This document shows positions 1 to 7,600 of a DNA stretch of 33,527 bases, piece by piece (the first letter of the stretch is position 1; every line of letters begins with the position of its first letter). The stretch lies in NCBI GenBank assembly GCA_903970445.1, contig CAJCIP010000010.1, positions 1-33,527 on the forward strand, read 5' to 3'. This DNA comes from Verrucomicrobia bacterium Tous-C9LFEB (GTDB lineage: Bacteria > Acidobacteriota > Terriglobia > Terriglobales > Acidobacteriaceae). The notes under the pieces are model-generated. The model saw nothing but the letters and a program-made list of their open reading frames with translations, was not told the DNA's origin and ran no database searches. A program made the position numbers and the translations under genes.

Positions 1-759
1 GCCCGGCTTGATGAAGCTCATGCCGAAGCCGACGAACAGCAGGATCGCGCAAATCTTGATCAACACCATGATGTTGTTGGTGCGCGCCGACTCGCGAATG
101 CCGCGCACCAGCACCACCGTGAGCAGCAGCACAACAATGAATGCGGGAATGTCGAAACCAAAGTGCCATCCGGCCGCGAAAATGTCTCTACCTGAAAGAT
201 CCTGTAAGCCCAGCGGCAGGTAAGCAGGCGAAAGCCACTTCGGGTCCAGCTTGATGTTGAGCCAGTCCAGCAGGTCCACGACGTGCGCGGCGAAGCCCAC
301 GGACACGCTCATGTTCGAGAAGGCGTATTCGAGGATGAGGTCCCAGCCGATAATCCACGCGATCAGCTCGCCGAGCGTCGCATACGTGTACGTGTAGGCC
401 GAACCTGCGATCGGGATCATCGAGCTGAGCTCGGCGTAACAAAGGCCCGTAAGCCCGCACACGATTGCAACGAGCACCAGCGAGATGACCAGCGCAGGGC
501 CTGCGCCGGGACGGCCCGCAACGGCGCCGTGGTGCAGGATGAGGTCGATGATCGGCGAGCCTTTCCAGTCGGCGATCTTCGATGGATTGCCGCCGATGGC
601 GGTCCCGATGACGGTAAAGATGCCCGAGCCGATCACTGCACCGATGCCGAGCGCGGTCAGCGAAACCGGGCCGAGCGTCTTGCGGAGCGCGTGCTCGGGC
701 CGCTCCGATTCAGCGATCAGCTTGTCGATGGACTTGGTGGCGAAGATTTGTCGGGCCAG
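1..759 (-). CDS. APC-family amino-acid permease, N-terminal part (cut by window edge)
   Basis: The minus strand is open from about 801 to the window edge and gives 253 residues of an amino acid-polyamine-organocation permease of the cationic amino-acid transporter (CAT/YfnA-like) type. After a cytoplasmic N-terminus (ATKSIDKLIAESERPEHALR) comes the first helix with GIGAVIGSGIFT, the family's substrate-binding glycine motif, then GLCYAELSSMIPIAGSAYTY and further hydrophobic helices. The C-terminal helices lie outside the window. Expected role is proton-coupled amino-acid uptake at the inner membrane; the substrate cannot be told. No ATG, GTG or TTG is in frame before the first helix. The only sensible start I see is CTG at 759, with GGAG at 770-773 and a 10-nt spacer. 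A start lost to an upstream sequence error is the alternative. Confidence 0.85.
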   Translation of the reverse strand, partial: MARQIFATKSIDKLIAESERPEHALRKTLGPVSLTALGIGAVIGSGIFTVIGTAIGGNPSKIADWKGSPIIDLILHHGAVAGRPGAGPALVISLVLVAIVCGLTGLCYAELSSMIPIAGSAYTYTYATLGELIAWIIGWDLILEYAFSNMSVSVGFAAHVVDLLDWLNIKLDPKWLSPAYLPLGLQDLSGRDIFAAGWHFGFDIPAFIVVLLLTVVLVRGIRESARTNNIMVLIKICAILLFVGFGMSFIKPG

Positions 760-823
760 GGTGCTGGTTCTCCGTCGCGCTTGGAATTGTTTGGATTGTC
801 ACGATTGTATGCGGAGCTGACAG

Positions 824-1552
824 CTACTTCGCACGAACGCAGGTATAACCAAGCTTCAGATTGCGCACGCCTTTCGCGGCAGCGGTTTCTGGATCGAAGC
901 TCGCACTTCCATCCCCGAAGTCGCTTGGATGGGCCTGTGGGTTCCCGAAGACTCGTTTTACCGTGAAGCCTTCAGCGCAATAGCCGTATAAGACGAACCC
1001 GCCGGATAGCATGTATGACGTGTAAGCCTGCCATGGCTTCAGCAGCCGTCTACCCGTAGTGACATGGAAGCGCACGGGGTGATCTCCGGGACCGTAGTTC
1101 ACATCCATCTCGACGCGGTAGTGAGTAAGACCTGTTGCTGGCTTGAAGTGAGAGTAGTCCGTAAAGGCAGGCTTCAGAGTGCATTCGCCGATGGGTTTTA
1201 GCTGCTCGGCAGCCTGGTAGATATCTAACGAGTAGTAACCGGTGGGAGAGAAATCAAGGACGCCAGTCGCATTCACTTCACACCCACGCAAATGCTCGAG
1301 AGCACGCCAACCCTGATTACCAGCGTCGTTGCTACCGATCCCTACTTCCTCAATGGAAGCCTGTCCGCATTGCGGAGAGTCGAGTTTGAGTTCAAACCAC
1401 TGCCGGATGTCGTCGTGATAAACCAACTTGCCGCGTAGTGTCTGCGAAACAGAGGGTGCCGTCGGCCCGCTTGGGTTCGGTGCCGGACAACTCTGGGCGC
1501 GCAGCAATCCTTCGGCTACTAAAAAGCAGGCGAGGAGCAGGCATGCGCGCAT
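824..1552 (-). CDS. Secreted protein of unknown function
   Basis: This 242-residue protein begins with a typical Sec signal peptide: a hydrophobic core (LLLACFLVAEGLL) followed by RAQS, with likely cleavage after about residue 19. The mature part has several cysteines spread along the chain (in SPQCGQ, LRGCEV, IGECTL, YGYCAEG and GYTCVRAK), suggesting disulfides in the periplasm or outside. The stretch around residues 40-110 (LRGKLVYHDDIRQWFELKL, then a W..LE.LRGC segment) resembles small secreted beta-rich domains of the DUF4431 kind, but that is only an impression. I do not recognise a function. The start has no strong Shine-Dalgarno sequence, but it places the signal peptide exactly at the N-terminus. 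It lies on the same strand as the permease, 64 nt upstream of that gene's proposed start. Confidence 0.7.
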   Translation of the reverse strand: MRACLLLACFLVAEGLLRAQSCPAPNPSGPTAPSVSQTLRGKLVYHDDIRQWFELKLDSPQCGQASIEEVGIGSNDAGNQGWRALEHLRGCEVNATGVLDFSPTGYYSLDIYQAAEQLKPIGECTLKPAFTDYSHFKPATGLTHYRVEMDVNYGPGDHPVRFHVTTGRRLLKPWQAYTSYMLSGGFVLYGYCAEGFTVKRVFGNPQAHPSDFGDGSASFDPETAAAKGVRNLKLGYTCVRAK

Positions 1553-1592
1553 GGTTCATCAAATCACTGCTAGGCTGACTTGCCAACAGAAA

Positions 1593-1624
1593 AGCTAAAC
1601 CCTGAGCAAGCTCCGGGTTTAGCT
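1593..1624 (-). terminator. Intrinsic terminator after the 50-residue gene
   Basis: A perfect 10-bp inverted repeat (AGCTAAACCC at 1593-1602, GGGTTTAGCT at 1615-1624) with a 12-nt loop sits 15 nt beyond the stop of the small gene ending at 1640. Read on the minus strand, the stem is followed by TTTCTGTT, a modest U-tract. It separates the pcrA/small-gene unit from the secreted protein gene at 1552. Confidence 0.7.
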
Positions 1625-1639
1625 AGGTGCATCAGCTAA

Positions 1640-1792
1640 CTACCGCTTGGACTGTCCGCGTGATGCCTTCTTGATCTTTGCCTTGTTCTCGCCGCGTGCG
1701 CCCTTGCGCGGGCCCTTTGCAGGAGCGGCCTTGCGCGCTGCGCGCTTGGCTTTCTTACGCTCTTCCGGTTCCAGCTTGCTTGTGTCTGCCAT
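1640..1792 (-). CDS. Very basic 50-residue protein downstream of pcrA
   Basis: The ORF encodes 50 residues, MADTSKLEPEERKKAKRAAR in front and ending KKASRGQSKR. Lysine and arginine make up more than a third of the chain, with almost no hydrophobic residues, so it is predicted to be disordered and nucleic-acid binding. A Shine-Dalgarno sequence (AGGAAG, 8 nt before the ATG) and the strong terminator just after its stop support a real gene. It lies 105 nt downstream of the helicase gene on the same strand and could be its operon partner. I do not recognise a characterised family; the composition recalls short basic ribosome- or nucleoid-associated proteins, but that is inference. Confidence 0.65.
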   Translation of the reverse strand: MADTSKLEPEERKKAKRAARKAAPAKGPRKGARGENKAKIKKASRGQSKR

Positions 1793-1897
1793 GATTCAAA
1801 CTTCCTTGTCTGTGCTTTTCGCTCTGAATTTTGTGTGGACTTGTGTCAGCCCAGATTCCTGTTACTTCCAAGCCTTCGTCGGCGCTCGCGAGTGGCG

Positions 1898-4800
1898 TTA
1901 TAGCCGCTCAAGCTGGGCAAATTTTTCCACCAGCTTTTTGGTGCCGTGACCATTAAATTGTACTGTAATCTTCGCGTCGTCCCCATCCCCTTCGCGGGCC
2001 ACGATCGCGCCTTCGCCGTATTTCGGATGCCTTACGCGCACGCCTTTGCCTAATCCAGTGCGACCGGTAGGCGCGGAAATGTCCATCTTTGGCCGTGCGG
2101 GATACTTTTTGTCGCCGAATTTGTAGCCAGCGCCGCCCGCTTTGCCAAAGAACGCGGCGGTGTTGTCGAGCGGACCGCTGCCGCCTCCGCGAGTGAAGCG
2201 CCCGGCGACGTAGGCCTTCGCGGATCCATGCGATCCGCTTTCCTGGCTCTCGTCCTCGTAGGAGTAATGACGTTCGCCACCATCATCTTCTCCGCCCGGG
2301 CGAAAGCGCCCACGCTGCGGATAGGGCGTGGAGTAGGCACCACCGTAGCCTCCGCTGTCGCTGTAGCGCGGCGGTGACAGATCTTCAATCAGCTTCGACG
2401 GGACCTCTTCCAGAAAGCGTGAAGCCACGCTCGCCTCCGGCATGTCATTGCCGTAGCGACGGCGGTAGCGTGCGCGCGTCATCACCAGCGTGTCCATCGC
2501 ACGCGTCATGCCGACGTAGCAAAGCCGCCGCTCTTCCTCCATCTGGGTTGGGTCGGTGAGCGTGCGTGAATGCGGGAACAAGCCTTCTTCCATGCCGGCG
2601 AGAAACACCAGGGGAAACTCGAGACCCTTCGCCGCGTGCAGCGTCATCAGCGTGACGCGAGCTTCCGAGGAGTACTGATCCGCATCGCTGACAAGCGCGG
2701 CGTGGTCAAGAAACTCCGCTAGCGTTTCGCCGCGCGAAGTGGCGTCCTGTGCCGCATTGGCGAGTTCCTTTAGATTTTCAATGCGGCTGAAGGCTTCCGG
2801 CGTGCCTTCTTCTTCCAACGCGCGAATGTAACCAGAGCGATCGTTCAGGAACTTGATCAGCTCCGGCAGCGTGGCAGGGTCGCCCGGCTTGCGAAAGGCG
2901 CGTGCATCTTCCTCGTTCGCTTCTTCGGCGGTTCCACCCTGAGCCTCAACGATGCGCTGCAGTCGCGCGTTGTTCTTCGCCAGCGCTGAGTCATCGGCTG
3001 ATTCATCCAGCGGGATTGGCGCGAACGGGTTATAGCTCGCCTTCGCTGCCGCCAGGAAGCTCGGCTTGAAACTCACACTGTCTTGCTCAGGGATAACGTC
3101 CTGTCCGTAGCGGGTCTTCGCGCCATTCACGGCTGTTGTGGAAGCGGGTGTGAATGGAACTTCAGGCTGCGTGCGGACGAATGCACTTTCCGGCGCGATG
3201 GTGCTGATCTCTTCGCTCGGCCCGAAATCAAAACCGAAGTTGAAGCTCGTGTCGAAATCGCTGCCGCCATCGTTCGCTGTCACCGTCGCGGGCGCAGGTG
3301 TCTCTTCGGCAGCTTCGAAACCGAAGTCGAAACTATCATCGGCTTCTGTCTCTTCACCGCCAGCGAACGGTGCTGCGTCAAAGCTCTCTTCTTCTGAAGA
3401 GTCACCGATGTTCGCTGCTAACTGCTCGCTGTTGACCGCCTCCAGACCTCGTGCATCCGCGATAAGCGTCTCAGCGAAATCTGGCCCCAGCATCGCGCGG
3501 GCATCACTGATCAGCTTGCGAAAGCCCGCCAGTGCCGTCAGCGCACGCGCGGGCAGCAGCCTGTCCTCAATGGCCCGATGCATGGCCTCCCATGTGCTCA
3601 TATTCGTGCCGAGCGCCATGCGCTCCAACGTGTCCATCGTGGTTTTGCCGATGCCGCGCGGAGGCGAGTTCACCACACGGCCAAGCGCGATGGAGTCGTG
3701 AGGGTTCTGCACCAGCTTCAGATAGCTGAGCAGGTCTTTGACTTCGGAACGGTCGTAGAAGCTGAAGCCGCCGACCATGTGGTACTGAATGGCGTAGCGC
3801 CGCAGCGCTTCTTCCACCAGGCGCGACTGCGAATTGGTGCGGTACAGCACAGCGCAGCGCGGAAGGTCCTCATTCTCCCCAGCTGCGCGCAGATATTTCT
3901 GAATGCGGTCGGCGATGAACAGCGCTTCGTTCTCACCATCCGGCGCTTCGTAGTAGCCAATCAGGCTGCCGCCCTCGCGCGATGTCCACAGGTTCTTGCC
4001 CTTGCGCTGCACGTTCTGCGCGACGACAGCGCTTGCGCCTTCAAGGATCACCTGCGTGGAACGGTAGTTCTGCTCGAGGCGAATCGTCTTGGCGTGATCG
4101 AAGTCTTTTTCGAAGTCGAGAATGTTCTTGATGTCCGCGCCGCGCCACGAGTAGATGCTTTGGTCCTCGTCGCCCACAACGCACACGTTGCCGTGCTTGC
4201 CGAGCAGCCGCATCAACTCATACTGCGGGCGATTTGTGTCCTGATACTCGTCAATCAGCAGGTACCTGTACTTCTTGTTGTACCGCTCACGTACCTCGCT
4301 CGAAGTCTTCAGCAAACGCACGGTTTCGAGCAGCAGATCGTCGAAATCCAGCGCGTTCGCTTTAAACAATTCATCGCGATAGATCTTGAAGATGTGCGCG
4401 ATCTTTTCTTCCAGCGGATTCGTCGACGCCAGGAAGTATTCCTGCGGATCGATCATGTGGTTCTTCGCCCATGAAATGCGGCCCAGTGCAACGCGCGGCT
4501 TCAGCTGTTTGTCGTCGATGCCAAGCCGCTTCAACGCCTGCTTCACAACTGCTTGCTGATCGCTTTCGTCATAAATCGCGAAGCTCTTCGTCAGGCCTTT
4601 GCCGTTGACGCGAAGCGCTTCGATGTCACGCCGCAGCACGCGCACACAGAAGCTGTGAAACGTCGCCAAAGTGGGCTTGGCCAAAGTGGTGTGCCCGAGA
4701 ATCTTCGTGACGCGCTCTTCCATCTCCTTCGCGGCCTTGTTGGTGAAGGTGACCGCGAGAATGCTGTCGGGCGAAACGCCGCGTTCCTGAATCAGATAAG

Positions 4801-4924
4801 CGATGCGATGCGTGATGACGCGCGTCTTGCCGGAGCCTGCGCCTGCCAACAGCAGCACGGCGCCATCCACGGAAACGATGCCTTCACGCTGCTGCGGATT
4901 CATGTTCGCGAGAAGGTCTGGCAC
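1898..4924 (-). CDS. pcrA: UvrD/PcrA-type ATP-dependent DNA helicase with a long acidic insertion
   Basis: This 1008-residue protein is a superfamily 1A 3'-5' DNA helicase used in nucleotide excision repair, replication restart and removal of stalled polymerase. Motifs run in order: Q motif (NPQQREG, residues 8-14), Walker A GAGSGKT (about 28-34), Walker B DEYQDTNRPQY (about 225), motif III GDEDQSIYSWRGA, motif V (LMTLHAAKGLEFPLVFLAGM) and motif VI (EEERRLCYVGMTRA). The C-terminus carries the Tudor-like module of PcrA (GVRVRHPKYGEGAIVAREGD) that contacts RNA polymerase in other bacteria. PcrA/UvrD proteins are usually about 720-750 residues. The excess lies mainly in an acidic, Phe/Gly-containing, low-complexity insertion at about residues 490-660, inside domain 2B, and in a Gly/Arg-rich linker before the Tudor module. 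The start at 4924 gives the family's usual N-terminus (MPDLLANMNPQQ). Confidence 0.95.
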   Translation of the reverse strand: MPDLLANMNPQQREGIVSVDGAVLLLAGAGSGKTRVITHRIAYLIQERGVSPDSILAVTFTNKAAKEMEERVTKILGHTTLAKPTLATFHSFCVRVLRRDIEALRVNGKGLTKSFAIYDESDQQAVVKQALKRLGIDDKQLKPRVALGRISWAKNHMIDPQEYFLASTNPLEEKIAHIFKIYRDELFKANALDFDDLLLETVRLLKTSSEVRERYNKKYRYLLIDEYQDTNRPQYELMRLLGKHGNVCVVGDEDQSIYSWRGADIKNILDFEKDFDHAKTIRLEQNYRSTQVILEGASAVVAQNVQRKGKNLWTSREGGSLIGYYEAPDGENEALFIADRIQKYLRAAGENEDLPRCAVLYRTNSQSRLVEEALRRYAIQYHMVGGFSFYDRSEVKDLLSYLKLVQNPHDSIALGRVVNSPPRGIGKTTMDTLERMALGTNMSTWEAMHRAIEDRLLPARALTALAGFRKLISDARAMLGPDFAETLIADARGLEAVNSEQLAANIGDSSEEESFDAAPFAGGEETEADDSFDFGFEAAEETPAPATVTANDGGSDFDTSFNFGFDFGPSEEISTIAPESAFVRTQPEVPFTPASTTAVNGAKTRYGQDVIPEQDSVSFKPSFLAAAKASYNPFAPIPLDESADDSALAKNNARLQRIVEAQGGTAEEANEEDARAFRKPGDPATLPELIKFLNDRSGYIRALEEEGTPEAFSRIENLKELANAAQDATSRGETLAEFLDHAALVSDADQYSSEARVTLMTLHAAKGLEFPLVFLAGMEEGLFPHSRTLTDPTQMEEERRLCYVGMTRAMDTLVMTRARYRRRYGNDMPEASVASRFLEEVPSKLIEDLSPPRYSDSGGYGGAYSTPYPQRGRFRPGGEDDGGERHYSYEDESQESGSHGSAKAYVAGRFTRGGGSGPLDNTAAFFGKAGGAGYKFGDKKYPARPKMDISAPTGRTGLGKGVRVRHPKYGEGAIVAREGDGDDAKITVQFNGHGTKKLVEKFAQLERL

Positions 4925-5097
4925 ATGCCTATTTTATCGGTTTGCACGTGTGCTAATCGCGGCAGCCATGAATCCATAAAAGCAAAAAGCACGTCTCACT
5001 ACGTGGACATTGGCAAACTCACATCGCTGTACCGTCTGCCATGAGCTGAAGAGAAGAAGCACTCTGAAATCATCACTGGGAGCTGGGATTTTCTGGC

Positions 5098-6345
5098 GTG
5101 ACAACAAGCCGCATTGTGTATGTTTCACGCGAGCCGCTGATTCATCAGCTCGGCGGCAGCACCACGTATGCCCTGGGTATCATCGGCGCTCTACAGGCTA
5201 AGGGTGCCGATGTTTCCATCATCACCACAAACGCGTATAGCTCTTCACCGCTGCTTTGGTTTCGTGCCGTTGCGCAACTGCCCGCGGGGGTTGAGCTTGT
5301 AGCCCCAGGCTTCGTGCGCTTTGGATCGCTTTACCTTAATCTGTTTTCAACCGGTGCGTGGGCACGCGCCTTCAGTCGTGTCGGCGCTCGCTTCAAAGCG
5401 CTGCGGCAATTCACGCAGTTCATCGAGCGACTCTTCGGCGACGGTCTCTACACGGGAGCCTGGGACCTCACACCCCCAACGCGCAAAGAGCAGGCTGCGG
5501 CCATTCGCGAGATCAGGCGGCGCAACGCCACTACGGTCATCGTCAATTACGATTTCTGGGCTCCATTGCTCGAACAGCTTTCCGGCTCAGGCTGCAAGCG
5601 CGTCATCGTGATGCACGACCTGCTCTCTGCGCGGACGCGTGCCTTTCTTGAAGCAGGCACGCCGCTCGACAGCCCACACGTGGATGAAGCGGAGGAGATG
5701 GCATGGCTCTCGTCTGCGGACCTCGTGCTCGCCGCGCAGCCGCGCGAAGCCGAATATATTCGCAAACAGATCAACACACCCGTGCTCGTCGCTCCACTGC
5801 CCTACATAGCAAAGCGTCTTCCAGGTCCGCCCGCGCCTGAAACGTGTCTCTTCGTTGGCGCGAACATTCCACCGAATCAGACGGGCATCCGCTGGTTCAT
5901 CGATGAAGTATGGCCAAAGGTGCGCGCTGCGTGTCCCACTGCGACGTTAGCGCTTGTCGGCAGCATCTGCTCGTTTCTTGAAGACGGCATACCCGGCGTG
6001 CTCAAGCTCAACATCGTGCCTTCGATGGACAGTGAGTATGCGCGCGCCTGCGTGTGTGTCGTTCCTCTGCTGATTGGCAGCGGCATCAAGATCAAGCTGA
6101 TCGAAGCCATGAGCTTCGGCAAGGCCGTTGTCTCCACCACAACCGGCGTGCAGGGCGTGGAGGAGTGGGCACCGAAGGTTGTAGATGTCACCGACGATCC
6201 GGCAGCCTTCGCTACAGCAGTCACACATCTGCTCAACGATGAAGACGCACGCAGGGCCCGCGAAGCAGCCGTAGTCGAGGCTTTCGCAGAACACCTCGCG
6301 AACCCGGCGGCGTTTGGCTCGGACTTTATTGAGAGCGTGTTGTAG
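5098..6345 (+). CDS. Glycosyltransferase, GT4-like (GT-B fold)
   Basis: A 415-residue protein with two Rossmann-like halves. The N-terminal acceptor-binding half begins RIVYVSREPLIHQLGGSTTY, a form of the G-G loop seen in GT4 enzymes. The C-terminal donor half contains CLFVGANIPPNQTGIRWF, then VVPLLIGSGIKIKLIEAMSF followed by GKAVVSTTTGVQGV. This last region matches the nucleotide-sugar site of GT4 enzymes, including the Glu of the E-x7-E motif region. It probably moves a sugar from a nucleotide donor to a lipid or glycan during surface polysaccharide synthesis, but donor and acceptor cannot be deduced, and no other polysaccharide gene is adjacent. The start is GTG at 5098, with purine-rich GGGAGCTGGGA about 10 nt upstream. 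It is divergent from pcrA across a 173-nt gap. Confidence 0.85.
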   Translation: MTTSRIVYVSREPLIHQLGGSTTYALGIIGALQAKGADVSIITTNAYSSSPLLWFRAVAQLPAGVELVAPGFVRFGSLYLNLFSTGAWARAFSRVGARFKALRQFTQFIERLFGDGLYTGAWDLTPPTRKEQAAAIREIRRRNATTVIVNYDFWAPLLEQLSGSGCKRVIVMHDLLSARTRAFLEAGTPLDSPHVDEAEEMAWLSSADLVLAAQPREAEYIRKQINTPVLVAPLPYIAKRLPGPPAPETCLFVGANIPPNQTGIRWFIDEVWPKVRAACPTATLALVGSICSFLEDGIPGVLKLNIVPSMDSEYARACVCVVPLLIGSGIKIKLIEAMSFGKAVVSTTTGVQGVEEWAPKVVDVTDDPAAFATAVTHLLNDEDARRAREAAVVEAFAEHLANPAAFGSDFIESVL

Positions 6346-6375
6346 CGCGTACTTGCGCTTCATTCTTCACGCGGT

Positions 6376-6533
6376 GTCATCTCGGCCGAAACGCAGCGCA
6401 GTGGAGATACCACTGTATTTCGTTGGCACGAGCGACTTAGTTTTGTTGGTCCACGTGGACGTGACGGGTGCACTGAGGAGAACGGACGCGGCTTCGCCGC
6501 GAGAAGCAGATTCCTCGCTCCGCTCGGAATGAC
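6376..6533. repeat. Composite REP-like element with inverted ends
   Basis: The 372-nt gap between the glycosyltransferase and the small exported protein holds this element and one promoter candidate. The left end reads GTCATCTCGGCCGAAACG followed by CAGCGCAGTGGAGAT. The right end, read on the other strand, is GTCATTCCGAGCGGAGCGAG then GAATCTGC. So the element begins and ends with GTCAT in opposite orientation. A small perfect hairpin (GCGGCTTCGCCGC) lies near the right end. Relatives of the two end types recur at 7079, 7547 and 19209. It has no coding potential and looks like a non-autonomous palindromic repeat. Confidence 0.65.
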
Positions 6534-6619
6534 AACAAGAAAAGCCACCGTTGCGACAAGAGCGTTTTCCACTACTCGCCACCCGCCACTCGCGTTACAT
6601 AAATGTTTCGTGAACCGAC

Positions 6620-6647
6620 GGAACCAAACAGAACGCGCTGCGTATAA
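6620..6647 (+). promoter_or_regulatory. Candidate ECF-sigma-type promoter
   Basis: GGAACC at 6620-6625 and CGTATAA at 6641-6647 are separated by 15 nt, the pattern of promoters read by extracytoplasmic-function sigma factors. Predicted transcription would start near 6655 and give a leader of about 60 nt ahead of the exported protein gene at 6718. There is no match to a standard -35 box nearby. This is motif matching by eye only. Confidence 0.35.
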
Positions 6648-6717
6648 CCAAGTGCGACCGGATACCTGAACCTAGGCAGGCAGAACCGATCTACTTCAGA
6701 AACGCCGGAGAACTACT

Positions 6718-7056
6718 ATGAATCGTCGTATCGTTGCCACCACGCTGCTGGTTGCTGCCTCACTCTTGTCCGCGACTTCCGCCTTCGCTTCCACAACTTC
6801 GTTCCACGCACCAGTCAACGCGTTCTTCGGAGCGAAGAGCGACCTCGTCAAATTCACGGTCCGTAACGACTCTGCTACGGAAGTGAAGCTCAAGGCGGGC
6901 GACAGCGAAACAACCATCGCTCCCGGCAAGTCTGCGGACATGAAGCTGCCCAACGGCACACAGGTCATCGCGCTTGCAGGCACCTCACACGACGCAGGTT
7001 CGGTGCTCGCGACTGTATCGAACGCACTGAAGGGCAACACCCTCGTCGTTCGCTAA
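6718..7056 (+). CDS. Small exported protein of unknown function
   Basis: A 112-residue protein with a clear signal peptide (MNRRIVATTLLVAASLLSAT, cleavage expected after SAFA near residue 24). The mature domain of about 88 residues is predicted beta-rich, with the stretch VKFTVRNDSATEVKLKAGDS followed by ETTIAPGKSADM. This resembles small Ig-like or cupredoxin-like periplasmic folds in which a strand pair is followed by a turn rich in Gly and Pro. It has no cysteine and no recognisable active site. GGAG lies 7 nt before the ATG. It is a single-gene unit: a candidate ECF-type promoter lies upstream and a repeat plus a strong terminator lie downstream. Function unknown. Confidence 0.75.
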   Translation: MNRRIVATTLLVAASLLSATSAFASTTSFHAPVNAFFGAKSDLVKFTVRNDSATEVKLKAGDSETTIAPGKSADMKLPNGTQVIALAGTSHDAGSVLATVSNALKGNTLVVR

Positions 7057-7078
7057 CCACGCTTGCATTGAGAACGGT

Positions 7079-7116
7079 GTCATCTCGACCGGAGCGAAGC
7101 GGAGTCGAGAGAACTG
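7079..7116. repeat. REP-like GTCATCTCGACC repeat
   Basis: A single copy of the dispersed repeat, starting GTCATCTCGACCGGAGCGAA and continuing GCGGAGTCGAGAGAACT. Its ends are partly complementary (TCTCGAC and GTCGAGA), so it can fold into a hairpin. It lies 22 nt after the stop of the small exported protein gene. Confidence 0.6.
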
Positions 7117-7186
7117 CAGCTTCCTTGTCACAGCGAATGGCAAGAGGGGGCTTCAACCCACCGCCGAGTACATTTCCGTCCCGACA

Positions 7187-7221
7187 ACAAAAGCCCTGCT
7201 CACAAAGAGCAGGGCTTTTGT
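7187..7221. terminator. Bidirectional intrinsic terminator
   Basis: A perfect 15-bp stem (7187-7201 with 7207-7221) around a 5-nt loop ACAAA. The arms carry AAAA on one side and TTTT on the other, so a U-rich tail follows the GC-rich core in both directions. It lies between the convergent small exported protein gene (plus) and rpmA (minus) and should end transcription from both. Confidence 0.85.
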
Positions 7222-7241
7222 CCGCATCACGCGGGAAGAAC

Positions 7242-7508
7242 TTAGACGGCAGCGGCAGTCGGCTCGATAGAAACGAAGCGACCCTTTTGGCCCTTATCCT
7301 GAAACTTCACCACGCCGCTCACTTTGGCGAACAGGGTATCGTCGCTGCCACGGCCAACGTTGAGGCCCGGCTTCAGCGGTGTGCCACGCTGGCGAACCAG
7401 TATCGAACCGCCGGTAACGGTTTCGCCGCCAAAGCGCTTCACGCCCAGTCGCTGTGCGTTTGAGTCGCGGCCGTTTTTGCTGCTTCCAAGACCTTTTTTA
7501 TGTGCCAT
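7242..7508 (-). CDS. rpmA: Large ribosomal subunit protein bL27
   Basis: An 88-residue protein with the diagnostic start [20 protein letters not shown] and the core [20 protein letters not shown], followed by [20 protein letters not shown]. The flexible N-terminal tail of bL27 reaches toward the peptidyl-transferase centre. Here it begins directly MAHKKG, without the cleaved leader found in Firmicutes. Length is normal. It is the second gene of the usual rplU-rpmA pair, 92 nt behind rplU, and transcription ends at the strong hairpin at 7187-7221. AGGA lies upstream of the ATG. The gap to rplU contains a REP-like sequence. Confidence 0.98.
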   Translation of the reverse strand: MAHKKGLGSSKNGRDSNAQRLGVKRFGGETVTGGSILVRQRGTPLKPGLNVGRGSDDTLFAKVSGVVKFQDKGQKGRFVSIEPTAAAV

Positions 7509-7546
7509 TACTTTGTCCTAACCTTTATGTCCGCGGGCGCTTTGTT

Positions 7547-7581
7547 GTCATCCCGCAGCCGAGGGATCTGCTTTTCTGCCG
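7547..7581. repeat. REP-like repeat inside the rplU-rpmA gap
   Basis: GTCATCCCGCAGCCGAGGGA followed by TCTGCTTTTCTGCCG resembles the right-hand end type of the element at 6376-6533 (GTCATTCCGAGC, GAATCTGCTTCT). It fills over a third of the 92-nt space between rplU and rpmA and would be transcribed as part of the operon mRNA. Confidence 0.5.
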
Positions 7582-7600
7582 CCGAAGCAGCCAAACCTGT

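Noticed and set aside
283-966. Long plus-strand ORF (227 codons) opposite the permease and the secreted protein
   Set aside because: It runs antisense to a clear APC permease; its translation is rich in Arg, Asp and His with no family signature, typical of a GC-rich shadow frame.
3578-4474. Plus-strand ORF of 298 codons inside the helicase gene
   Set aside because: It is fully antisense to helicase motifs that are clearly conserved, and its translation resembles no known protein.
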